NCBI GenBank assembly: GCA_023405565.1
Contig: JAEXXW010000232.1
Location: 1 to 7,410 of the forward strand
DNA: 7,410 nucleotides
Direction of reading: 5' to 3'
DNA from: Pseudomonadota bacterium
GTDB taxonomy: Bacteria; Pseudomonadota; Alphaproteobacteria; Rhizobiales; Xanthobacteraceae
In this document: positions 1 through 6,360 of the stretch, in pieces
How the letters are laid out: each line of letters starts with the position of its first letter
Position numbering within the stretch: the stretch's first letter is position 1
The notes under the pieces: generated by a model
Database searches by the model: none
The model's input: the letters and a program-made list of their open reading frames with translations, nothing else
Told to the model about the DNA's origin: nothing
Translations under genes and position numbers: made by a program

Positions 1-1
1 G

Positions 2-1525
2 CACCAGGGCAAGATGAACGGCTATGTCTGCCAGGGCTTCAACCCGTTGCTGTCCTTCCCGAACAGGAAGAAGCTCACGGTTGCGTTGTCAAAGCTCAAG
101 TTCCTCATCACGATGGATCCGCTTGAGACAGAGACGTCGCGGTTCTGGGAAAATCACGGCGAATACAACGATGTTGAAACATCGAAGATTCAGACCGAGG
201 TGATCCAGCTTCCGACGACCTGCTTTGCCGAAGACGAAGGTGCGCTGGTGAATTCGGGCCGCTGGCTGCAATGGCACTGGGCCGGCGCGACGCCTCCGGG
301 CGAAGCCATGAACGACGTCTGGATCATGGCGCAGATTCACCTGCGTCTGAAGGAGCTCTATCGGAAGGAGGGCGGCGCGTATTCCGATCCGATCCTCAAT
401 CTTACATGGAACTACAAGGATCGTGACGAGCCGTCTCCCGAGGAACTCGCGAAGGAGATGAACGGCTATGTGCTGGAGACCGTGACCGATCCCAGCGACC
501 CCACCAAGATCCTTCTTGAGAAGGGCAAACAGGTCGCGGGCTTCGGCGTGCTGCGTGATGACGGCACGACGGCTTGCGGCAACTGGATCTATTCCGGCAG
601 CTTTACCGAGGCGGGCAACCTGATGGCCCGTCGCGATAACAGCGACCCGGATGATACCGGTGCCTACTCGAAGTGGACGTTCTCGTGGCCGGCCAATCGC
701 CGCATCATCTACAATCGGGCGTCCTGCGATCTCGACGGCAAGCCGTGGGATCCGAGCCGCAAGCTGATCGAGTGGAACGGCACGGCCTGGACGGGTTACG
801 ATGTCCCCGACATCGCGGTGAATGCCAAGCCGCGTGATGTGGGGCCGTTCATCATGAACCCTGAAGGGTCGGCGCGTCTTTTCGCGCGCGGCATGATGCG
901 CGACGGCCCCTTCCCGGTTCACTACGAACCGTTCGAGTCTCCGGTTACCAACGTCATCGCACCCAAGGTGCGTGGCAATCCGGTGGCCCGCGTGTTCAAG
1001 GGCGACATGGAGCAGTTCGGCGATTCGAAGGAGTTTCCGTATGCGGCGACGTCCTATCGTCTCACCGAGCATTTCCACTACTGGACCAAGCACGTCACGT
1101 TCAATGCCGTCATGCAGCCTGAATTCTTTGTCGAGATCTCGGAAGAGCTCGCGAAGGAAAAGGGCATCAAGGGCGGCCATTGGGTGCGCGTCTGGTCCAA
1201 GCGCGGTTCGGTCAAGGCCAAGGCGGTGGTGACGAAGCGCATCCGGCCGCTGATGTGTGACGGCAAGCCTGTCCATGTCGTCGGTATCCCGTTGCACTGG
1301 GGCTTTACCGGTGTGACGCGGAAAGGCTTCGGACCGAATTCGCTGACGCCCTTTGTTGGCGATGCCAATATCGAAACGCCGGAATACAAGGCGTTCCTTG
1401 TCGATATCGAGCCGATTGCCGGTCCGGTCGTCCTTGCCGATTATGGCGAGAGCGATCCTGAGCGCAGTCTGGTGCAAGCCTTCTTCGACCGCGGGCCTGA
1501 CGGCAAGCGGACCCGAGACTTCTGA
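2..1525 (+). CDS. fdnG: Formate dehydrogenase-N/O alpha (catalytic) subunit, C-terminal half, 5'-partial
   Basis: This is the molybdenum/tungsten bis-MGD subunit that oxidises formate to CO2; in this family it faces the periplasm after Tat export. The reading frame is open to the left edge, so the Met at 14 is internal and not the start. About 507 residues are visible against roughly 1,015 in the E. coli homologue. Counting from the Met at 14, recognisable blocks are SGRWLQWHW (81-89), [11 protein letters not shown] (291-301), and the C-terminal molybdopterin-dinucleotide-binding domain from about 348, which includes [10 protein letters not shown] (351-360) and [10 protein letters not shown] (424-433). 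The Tat signal, the N-terminal 4Fe-4S motif and the Sec/Cys active-site codon lie upstream and cannot be seen. The visible part has no in-frame TGA before its TGA stop. The beta-subunit gene follows after 14 nt. selA and selB downstream imply a Sec-containing enzyme, but that is inference. Identity is secure; fdnG versus fdoG cannot be separated. Confidence 0.95.
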   Translation, partial: HQGKMNGYVCQGFNPLLSFPNRKKLTVALSKLKFLITMDPLETETSRFWENHGEYNDVETSKIQTEVIQLPTTCFAEDEGALVNSGRWLQWHWAGATPPGEAMNDVWIMAQIHLRLKELYRKEGGAYSDPILNLTWNYKDRDEPSPEELAKEMNGYVLETVTDPSDPTKILLEKGKQVAGFGVLRDDGTTACGNWIYSGSFTEAGNLMARRDNSDPDDTGAYSKWTFSWPANRRIIYNRASCDLDGKPWDPSRKLIEWNGTAWTGYDVPDIAVNAKPRDVGPFIMNPEGSARLFARGMMRDGPFPVHYEPFESPVTNVIAPKVRGNPVARVFKGDMEQFGDSKEFPYAATSYRLTEHFHYWTKHVTFNAVMQPEFFVEISEELAKEKGIKGGHWVRVWSKRGSVKAKAVVTKRIRPLMCDGKPVHVVGIPLHWGFTGVTRKGFGPNSLTPFVGDANIETPEYKAFLVDIEPIAGPVVLADYGESDPERSLVQAFFDRGPDGKRTRDF

Positions 1526-1532
1526 GGGAGGA
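1526..1532 (+). promoter_or_regulatory. Shine-Dalgarno site of the beta-subunit gene
   Basis: GGGAGGA starts immediately after the alpha-gene stop codon and ends 7 nt before the ATG at 1540. It selects that ATG over an out-of-frame ATG at 1532. The tight stop/SD arrangement suggests coupled translation of alpha and beta. Confidence 0.7.
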
Positions 1533-1539
1533 TGGCATC

Positions 1540-2481
1540 ATGGCATGGGACAACATCATCCCCAATCCGCCGACACAGCCCGTCAAGGCTGTGTTGAGCG
1601 ACCGCAATCTGGTGAAGCGTTCGGCATCTTCGCAGGCCTTGCCTGCGGAGCCGCTGGCACCGGTTGCGAAACTGATCGACGTTTCGAAATGCATCGGCTG
1701 CAAGGCTTGCCAGGTGGCATGCCTTGAATGGAATGACATGAAGGAAAAGATCGGCATCAACGAGGGGAGCTATAACAATCCTCTCGATCTGACGCCGAAC
1801 TCCTTCACGGTGATGCGTTTCACCGAATGGGTAAATCCGGAAACCGACAATCTCGAATGGCTGATCCGCAAGGACGGCTGCATGCATTGTTCGGATCCTG
1901 GATGCCTGAAGGCCTGTCCGGCGCCGGGTGCGATCGTTCAATATACGAACGGCATCGTCGACTTCGTGCACGAGAACTGCATCGGTTGCGGCTATTGCGT
2001 GAAAGGATGTCCGTTCAACATCCCGCGCATCTCCAAGGTCGATCACAAGGCTTACAAGTGCACGCTGTGTTCCGATCGTGTCGCCGTCGGTCAGGGGCCG
2101 GCCTGTCAGAAGGCTTGCCCGACCCAGGCGATCGTGTTCGGCACCAAGAGCGACATGAAGAAATGGGCCGATGGCCGCATCAAGGATCTCAAGTCCCGCG
2201 GCTTCAAGAATGCCGGCCTGTACGATCCGCCGGGTGTCGGTGGAACGCACGTCATGTACGTTCTGCAGCATGCCGACAAACCGGAAATCTATGCCAACCT
2301 TCCACGCGATCCGCGTATCAGCCCGATCGTTGAGGCCTGGAAGGGCGTGACCAAATACGCTGGTCTGGCATCGATTGGACTCTTTGCCGCAATCGGCTTC
2401 ATCCACTACCTCGTATCGGGACCCAACCGGGTGACGCAGGAGGATGAGGAGAACGCCGAGCGGCTGGCCGGGAGTAAGTAA
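1540..2481 (+). CDS. fdxH: Formate dehydrogenase beta subunit, four-cluster 4Fe-4S electron-transfer protein
   Basis: This 313-residue protein passes electrons from the catalytic subunit to the membrane cytochrome b. Sixteen cysteines fall into four ferredoxin-type groups: 51/54/57/61, 114/117/122/126, 147/150/153/157 and 174/177/189/193, enough for four 4Fe-4S clusters as known for FdnH/FdoH. Residues 1-44 form a leader with no export signal, as expected for a subunit co-exported with the Tat-bearing alpha subunit. A single hydrophobic helix at about 272-292 anchors it to the membrane, followed by a short acidic tail. Length agrees with the family, whose members have close to 300 residues. 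The start is fixed by GGGAGGA 7 nt upstream. The gamma gene follows after 2 nt. No key cysteine is missing. Other four-cluster Fe-S subunits (NrfC- or DmsB-like) are less likely because the terminal anchor and the neighbours match FDH. Confidence 0.96.
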   Translation: MAWDNIIPNPPTQPVKAVLSDRNLVKRSASSQALPAEPLAPVAKLIDVSKCIGCKACQVACLEWNDMKEKIGINEGSYNNPLDLTPNSFTVMRFTEWVNPETDNLEWLIRKDGCMHCSDPGCLKACPAPGAIVQYTNGIVDFVHENCIGCGYCVKGCPFNIPRISKVDHKAYKCTLCSDRVAVGQGPACQKACPTQAIVFGTKSDMKKWADGRIKDLKSRGFKNAGLYDPPGVGGTHVMYVLQHADKPEIYANLPRDPRISPIVEAWKGVTKYAGLASIGLFAAIGFIHYLVSGPNRVTQEDEENAERLAGSK

Positions 2482-2483
2482 CG

Positions 2484-3155
2484 ATGGCCATGGAATATGA
2501 TGTCGAAACGGGTGACAGCGTCCATCGCGGCAAGCCGGTCACGGTCGATCGGTACACCGTCGGTGCCCGCATCAACCACTGGATCACGGCCACGTGCCTT
2601 GTGCTGTTGGCCATATCCGGTCTGGCGCTGTTCCATCCGAGCCTGTTCTTCTTGACGGGTCTCTTCGGTGGCGGTCAGCTCACGCGCGCGATCCATCCGT
2701 GGATCGGCGTTGTGCTGTTCTTCAGCTTTGCGGGTCTGTTCCTGCGCTTCTGGAAAGCCAATCTCTGGAAGCGCGAGGATGGCACCTGGATGGCCAAGAT
2801 CCGCGACGTGATCGCGGGCCATGAGGAGAACCTGCCGGAGGTCGGCAAATACAATGCCGGTCAGAAGATGGTCTTCTGGTCGATGTCCGCGCTGATCATC
2901 GTGCTGATCACGAGCGGCGTGGTGATCTGGGAAGTCTACTTCGGAAACTTCTTCTCATTGACCCAGCAGCGGGTTGCGGTGCTCGTTCATGCCGTGGCGG
3001 CCATTGCGGCCATCTGCGTCTGGATCGTGCATGTCTATGCGGCGATCTGGGTACAGGGCACGATCAGCGCGATGACGCGCGGACAGGTCACCGGCGGGTG
3101 GGCTTGGCGTCATCACCGCAAATGGTTACGTGAGCTGATAACGACCAAGCGCTGA
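2484..3155 (+). CDS. fdoI: Formate dehydrogenase gamma subunit, di-heme cytochrome b (cytochrome b556)
   Basis: This 223-residue integral membrane protein takes electrons from the beta subunit and reduces quinone. Four hydrophobic helices lie at about 33-52, 72-90, 129-150 and 163-191. Candidate heme b ligands are His32 (in NHW), His71 (HPW), His169 (VHA) and His183 (VHVYAA). They sit a constant 14 residues beyond the E. coli FdnI ligands as I remember them (18, 57, 155, 169), so this protein has a longer N-terminal tail. Further family signatures are GRYN/GKYN-like GKYNAGQK (121-128) and the basic end with AWRHHRKW (207-214). The ATG at 2484 has GGGAG at 2470-2474. An ATG two codons later is possible but sits further from that site. 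The gene ends in TGA ahead of a stem-loop. The ordinary C-terminus argues that this TGA is a true stop. Confidence 0.95.
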   Translation: MAMEYDVETGDSVHRGKPVTVDRYTVGARINHWITATCLVLLAISGLALFHPSLFFLTGLFGGGQLTRAIHPWIGVVLFFSFAGLFLRFWKANLWKREDGTWMAKIRDVIAGHEENLPEVGKYNAGQKMVFWSMSALIIVLITSGVVIWEVYFGNFFSLTQQRVAVLVHAVAAIAAICVWIVHVYAAIWVQGTISAMTRGQVTGGWAWRHHRKWLRELITTKR

Positions 3156-3163
3156 TGGAAATG

Positions 3164-3193
3164 GTTCCGCCCGCTTTATGAGGCGGGCGGGAC
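3164..3193 (+). promoter_or_regulatory. Strong GC-rich stem-loop between the FDH structural genes and fdhE
   Basis: An 11-bp stem pairs 3164-3174 (GTTCCGCCCGC) with 3183-3193 (GCGGGCGGGAC). It contains one T-G wobble and can gain two weaker inner pairs (T-G, T-A), leaving the loop TATG. It lies 8 nt after the gamma stop codon, in the only sizeable gap of the operon. No T-run follows (next bases ATCTCGG), so it is not a classic intrinsic terminator. Plausible roles are partial attenuation, a 3'-end protector of the structural-gene mRNA, or a processing site that lowers output of fdhE-selA-selB relative to the enzyme. The pairing is seen directly; the role is inferred. Confidence 0.6.
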
Positions 3194-3220
3194 ATCTCGG
3201 CACGTGGCCCGTGTGGTTCG

Positions 3221-3226
3221 TGAGGT
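3221..3226 (+). promoter_or_regulatory. Shine-Dalgarno site of fdhE
   Basis: TGAGGT ends 6 nt before the ATG at 3233. Together with the recognisable FdhE N-terminal region downstream, it supports this start. No convincing promoter was recognised in the rest of the 3156-3232 gap. Confidence 0.5.
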
Positions 3227-3232
3227 TACGAC

Positions 3233-4150
3233 ATGAGTGACATAGGCGCGCCGCGCCACGACGCGGTTCCGATCGGCGAGGTTTCAACACCTCCCTTCGC
3301 CCGGCTTCCCGATCCGACAACTCTTTTCGCCTACCGTGCAGCGCGGTTACGCGAACTGGCGCAGGCACACGAACTCGCCCCCTATCTGACATTCCTGGCT
3401 GGGCTTGCCGATGTGCAGAACGCGATCCAGCCCGGCCTTGCGCAGCCGGACGTTCCGCCGCTCGACGCGCGGGAGCGGGCGCGCGAGTTCAACATGCCGC
3501 CGCTCGACCGCAGCCGCTTCCTGATCGAGCCCGTGTTCGAGACGACGCTCGATCGCCTGTTCGATGGCGCAACGTCGCTCAACATGCCGGTGACGGCGCG
3601 CGAGGCCCTGCTTGCGGCCAGGGACGCCGATGCGCCAATCCGCGATGCCATGGTGCGCGCGGTGCTGGCGGAATCCATTCCGATTGAAACACTGGCCAGC
3701 CACGTCTTTGTCGCCGCGGCGCTGCAGGTGCATTTCGCGCGCGTTGCGGCCCAACTGGATGCATCGCGCCTCGTGCCGGTCGGCGATGCGGTTTGTCCCG
3801 TCTGTGGTGGCCCGCCGGTGGCAAGCGTCATTGTCGGATGGCAGGAAGCGGCTAACACCCGTTTCTGTACCTGTTCTCTATGCGAGACATGGTGGCATTA
3901 CGTTCGTATCCGTTGCACCGCCTGCGGCACAACCAAGGGGATCGGCTACAAGGAGATCGAGGGCTCGCAATCCAACGTGCAGGCGGAGACCTGCGAGGAA
4001 TGCCACAGCTATGCGAAGATCCTGCATCAGCACAAAGACCCTTCGCTTGAGCCGGTGGCTGACGACGTTGCAACACTCGCTCTCGATATTCTGGTCAAGG
4101 AGGCTGGCTACAGGCGTAGCGCCTTCAATCCTTATCTGCTCGGGTACTGA
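3233..4150 (+). CDS. fdhE: Formate dehydrogenase accessory protein FdhE
   Basis: This cytoplasmic, rubredoxin-like maturation protein is needed for active respiratory formate dehydrogenases; in E. coli FdhE is reported to bind the catalytic subunits before export. The 305-residue length is close to the E. coli protein (309). Family landmarks in order are YRAARLRELA at 34-43, four CxxC pairs at Cys188/191 (CPVC), 214/217 (CSLC), 228/231 (CTAC) and 254/257 (CEEC), a W-H-x-V-R segment at 221-225, and the C-terminal block with HKDP (267-270), VADDVATLALD and SAFNPYL (296-302). The CxxC pairs should bind iron. There is no signal peptide or membrane helix. It opens the maturation half of the operon, 77 nt after the gamma gene, and is followed by selA after 13 nt. 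No truncation or missing motif was seen. Confidence 0.96.
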   Translation: MSDIGAPRHDAVPIGEVSTPPFARLPDPTTLFAYRAARLRELAQAHELAPYLTFLAGLADVQNAIQPGLAQPDVPPLDARERAREFNMPPLDRSRFLIEPVFETTLDRLFDGATSLNMPVTAREALLAARDADAPIRDAMVRAVLAESIPIETLASHVFVAAALQVHFARVAAQLDASRLVPVGDAVCPVCGGPPVASVIVGWQEAANTRFCTCSLCETWWHYVRIRCTACGTTKGIGYKEIEGSQSNVQAETCEECHSYAKILHQHKDPSLEPVADDVATLALDILVKEAGYRRSAFNPYLLGY

Positions 4151-4155
4151 GGGAG
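4151..4155 (+). promoter_or_regulatory. Shine-Dalgarno site that decides the selA start
   Basis: GGGAG directly follows the fdhE stop and ends 8 nt before the ATG at 4164. The selA frame is open back to about 3612 inside fdhE, so the longest reading overstates the protein. This site and the SelA-like N-terminus fix the start at 4164. Confidence 0.7.
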
Positions 4156-4163
4156 CGCGCATC

Positions 4164-5579
4164 ATGACCAACGCCGACCTCAGCGACCTGCGCAAGCTTC
4201 CCTCGGTCGACGAGGTTCTGGGCGCGTCTGCGGGCCTGACCGCGATTGAACATTTCGGCAGGCCATCGGTTGTCGGAGCGATCCGTAGCGTCCTGGCCGA
4301 TGCGCGCGCAACGCGCAGCGTGGTGGACGCAGATCGCGTGGCCGAACTCGCTCTCGGCAAGCTGCAGCAGGATGACCGGTCGAGCCTGCGGCCTGTCTTC
4401 AATCTCACCGGCACGATCCTGCACACCAATCTTGGCCGTGCATTGCTGGCCGATGTGGCGATCGCCGCAGCGACCGAAGCGATGCGCAATGCGGTCGCAC
4501 TGGAATTCGATGTCGGCGGTGGCAAGCGCGGCGAGCGCGACGATCATCTTCGCGGTCTCTTGTGTGAATTGACAGGGGCGGAGGATGCGACGGTCGTCAA
4601 CAACAATGCTGCCGCGGTTTTGATCGTGCTGAACACGCTGGCGAAAGGTCGTGACGCGATCGTCTCCCGTGGCGAATTGATCGAGATCGGCGGGGCCTTC
4701 CGGATGCCGGAGATCATGGCGCGGGCCGGCGCGCGCCTCGTCGAAATCGGCACCACCAATCGCACGCATAAGAAGGATTATGTCGGCGCGATCAGCCCCG
4801 AGACTGGTTTGATCCTGAAGGTTCACACGTCGAACTATCGGGTCGAGGGCTTCACGGCTGAAGTCCTGCCGCGCGATCTCGCTGTGATCGCGAAAGAGAA
4901 AGGCGTGCCGCTGGTCAACGATCTCGGCTCCGGCACGCTGATCGACCTGACCCGTTACGGCCTGAAGCACGAGCCGACGGTGATGGAGGCGGTGAAGGAA
5001 GGAGCCGACCTGATCACCTTCTCGGGCGACAAGCTTCTCGGTGGTCCGCAGGCCGGCTTCATTGTCGGCCGTAAGGATCTGATCGCGCAGATCAACAAGA
5101 ATCCGATGAAGCGGGCATTGCGCATCGACAAGATCCGGATTGCCGCGCTCGAAGCCACATTGAAGCTCTACCGCGATCCGGACCGGCTCGCGCAAAGGCT
5201 GCCGACGGCCCGCTTGTTCGCGCGGCCGCGCGATGAGATCAGGGCGGTTGCCGAGCGAATGAAGCCGGTGATTGCCAAAGCCGTCGGCCCGGCATTTGGC
5301 GTCGAGATGACTGAATGCGCCAGCCAGATCGGGTCGGGTGCATTGCCGCTCGAAGGCATTCCAAGTTTCGGCGTTGCCATTCGCGCTGCTCAGGCGAAAG
5401 GCGCGGGAAGCGCCATCAGTGCGCTGTCCATTGTCCTGCGCAAGCTGCCGATCCCGGTGGTCGGTCATATCGCCGATCAGTCGCTCGTTCTCGACATGCG
5501 TTGCCTCGAGGACGAAGCGAGCTTCGCTGCCAACCTGTCGGCCCTGCGCGTCGAGGATCAGCCCGATGCGATGGATTGA
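4164..5579 (+). CDS. selA: L-seryl-tRNA(Sec) selenium transferase (selenocysteine synthase)
   Basis: SelA is a PLP enzyme that converts Ser-tRNA(Sec) to Sec-tRNA(Sec) with selenophosphate; the bacterial enzyme is a large cytoplasmic homodecamer. From the ATG at 4164 the protein has 471 residues, against 463 in E. coli. The first 70 or so residues form the N-terminal tRNA-contact region, starting with the typical LRKLPSVDEVL (9-19). Then come the fold-type I motifs: NLTGTILHTNLGRA (80-93), VNNNAAAVL (145-153), SRGELIEIGGAFR (168-180), GTTNRTH (196-202), KVHTSNY (219-225) and NDLGSGT (252-258). The PLP lysine is Lys290 in SGDKLLGGPQAG, equivalent to E. coli Lys295. The C-terminal domain includes QIGSGALP (388-395). 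All core motifs look intact, so the enzyme should be active. The next gene begins inside its last 14 nt. Confidence 0.97.
   Translation: MTNADLSDLRKLPSVDEVLGASAGLTAIEHFGRPSVVGAIRSVLADARATRSVVDADRVAELALGKLQQDDRSSLRPVFNLTGTILHTNLGRALLADVAIAAATEAMRNAVALEFDVGGGKRGERDDHLRGLLCELTGAEDATVVNNNAAAVLIVLNTLAKGRDAIVSRGELIEIGGAFRMPEIMARAGARLVEIGTTNRTHKKDYVGAISPETGLILKVHTSNYRVEGFTAEVLPRDLAVIAKEKGVPLVNDLGSGTLIDLTRYGLKHEPTVMEAVKEGADLITFSGDKLLGGPQAGFIVGRKDLIAQINKNPMKRALRIDKIRIAALEATLKLYRDPDRLAQRLPTARLFARPRDEIRAVAERMKPVIAKAVGPAFGVEMTECASQIGSGALPLEGIPSFGVAIRAAQAKGAGSAISALSIVLRKLPIPVVGHIADQSLVLDMRCLEDEASFAANLSALRVEDQPDAMD
5553..5557 (+). promoter_or_regulatory. Shine-Dalgarno site of the Sel1-repeat gene, inside the selA end
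   Basis: GAGGA lies 8 nt before the ATG at 5566, within selA coding sequence. It supports the overlapping start over a later in-frame ATG at 5629, which has no good ribosome-binding site. Confidence 0.6.
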
Positions 5580-6360
5580 ACGCCTTCTGCCGAAAACCAG
5601 GGTGTCCGATCTCGATGTCGCGGCGCAGATGGCGGCCGCTTACACAGCATCGGAGCAGGGCGATTACGAGCGCGCTTTGGAGGTCTGGGCACCACTGGCC
5701 CATGCCGGTGTGGCGCGGGCGCAGAACAATATCGGCGCATGCTTCGCGGAAGGCCTTGGTGTCGCGCGTGACGATGCGCTCGCGCTGAAATGGCTGACGC
5801 TGGCGGCGCAGGCCGATGATCCGGTCGGGCAGCGCAATCTGGCGGCGCTGTATTTCAAAGGTGAGAGCGTCGAACAGGATTATCAGCGTGCGGCCGATCT
5901 GTATCGTAAGGCGGCTGAAGCCGGCGATGCCCCCGCGCAGGATATGCTGAGCTGGATGCTGCTGGAAGGTGATGTGATCACGCCCGACTACGCACAGGCC
6001 TTCGATTGGGCGCAGCAGGCCGCCGACAAGGGCGTTGCATCGTCGATGACGCGGCTCGGCATGATCTTCCACAATGCCCTGGGCGTGGAGCGTGATCCCT
6101 CCCGGGCCGCGACATGGTGGAGCAGGGCGGCCGACGGCGGCGATGCCGATGGTCAGGCCATGCTCGGCGCCGCGCATCATCTCGGCGCCGGCGTGCCGCG
6201 TGATCCTGAAAAAGCCCTGTCGCTGCTTTTGATCGCGCGGAAGAATGGCAGCGCATTGGCGGACCGCTTCATCGGTCCGGCGCGCGATGCCGTATCGCCT
6301 GAAAAGGCCGCCGATATAGAGCGCGCGGTGTCACGTTCGTCTGCCGAGGCGACGAAATGA
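5566..6360 (+). CDS. Sel1/TPR-like repeat protein between selA and selB, unknown function
   Basis: This 264-residue protein has no assigned function that I recognise. Residues 20-50 look like a degenerate TPR-like helix pair. They are followed by about five Sel1-type repeats of 36 residues: 51-86, 87-122, 123-158, 159-194 and 195-230. Shared features are a small-residue/Leu-Gly start, a GxGV-like turn (for example GLGVARD, ALGVERD, GAGVPRD) and a KAA-type helix. Such solenoids usually bind proteins. There is no signal peptide or membrane segment, so it is probably cytoplasmic, unlike many exported Sel1 proteins. The chosen ATG overlaps selA by 14 nt, and its TGA shares ATGA with selB. Both overlaps indicate coupled translation with Sec-synthesis genes. 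A role in Sec insertion or FDH maturation is inferred only from position. The family name Sel1 does not refer to selenium. Confidence 0.88.
   Translation: MRWIERLLPKTRVSDLDVAAQMAAAYTASEQGDYERALEVWAPLAHAGVARAQNNIGACFAEGLGVARDDALALKWLTLAAQADDPVGQRNLAALYFKGESVEQDYQRAADLYRKAAEAGDAPAQDMLSWMLLEGDVITPDYAQAFDWAQQAADKGVASSMTRLGMIFHNALGVERDPSRAATWWSRAADGGDADGQAMLGAAHHLGAGVPRDPEKALSLLLIARKNGSALADRFIGPARDAVSPEKAADIERAVSRSSAEATK
5716..6255 (+). repeat. Five Sel1-type repeats of 108 nt each (protein-level)
   Basis: Five consecutive 36-codon units encode residues 51-230 of the protein starting at 5566. They align at the amino-acid level with no gaps (units begin at 5716, 5824, 5932, 6040 and 6148). The units differ strongly in sequence, so this is an old, diverged array and not a recent DNA duplication. 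Confidence 0.75.
6346..6349 (+). promoter_or_regulatory. Shine-Dalgarno site of selB
   Basis: GAGG lies 7 nt before the ATG at 6357, inside the end of the Sel1-repeat gene. With the ATGA stop/start overlap it points to translational coupling of the two genes. Confidence 0.5.

Noticed and set aside
89..1477. A 462-codon open frame on the minus strand opposite the alpha-subunit gene
   Set aside because: It lies wholly opposite a clearly identified gene, is rich in Arg/His with no recognisable domain, and is the usual antisense shadow of GC-rich codon bias.
3164..3193. Calling the intergenic hairpin a rho-independent terminator
   Set aside because: No T-run follows the stem, and the downstream genes fit functionally as part of the same operon without a visible promoter of their own.
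3201..3213. Small CACG/CGTG hairpin and CACGTG palindrome before fdhE
   Set aside because: Only a 4-bp stem; this is expected by chance in GC-rich DNA, and no second copy supports an operator.
3612..4163. Upstream extension of the selA frame into fdhE, as a possible fusion or longer SelA
   Set aside because: The extension reads as Arg/Ser/Pro-rich shadow of fdhE; the ATG at 4164 has a good SD and begins a normal-length SelA.
4125..5468. A 447-codon minus-strand open frame opposite selA
   Set aside because: selA is certain in this region; the antisense product is low-complexity in style and shows no family motif or ribosome-binding context.
5566..6360. Reading the Sel1-repeat protein as a selenium protein because of the name
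   Set aside because: Sel1 comes from a C. elegans lin-12 modifier gene. Any selenium link rests on gene position alone.
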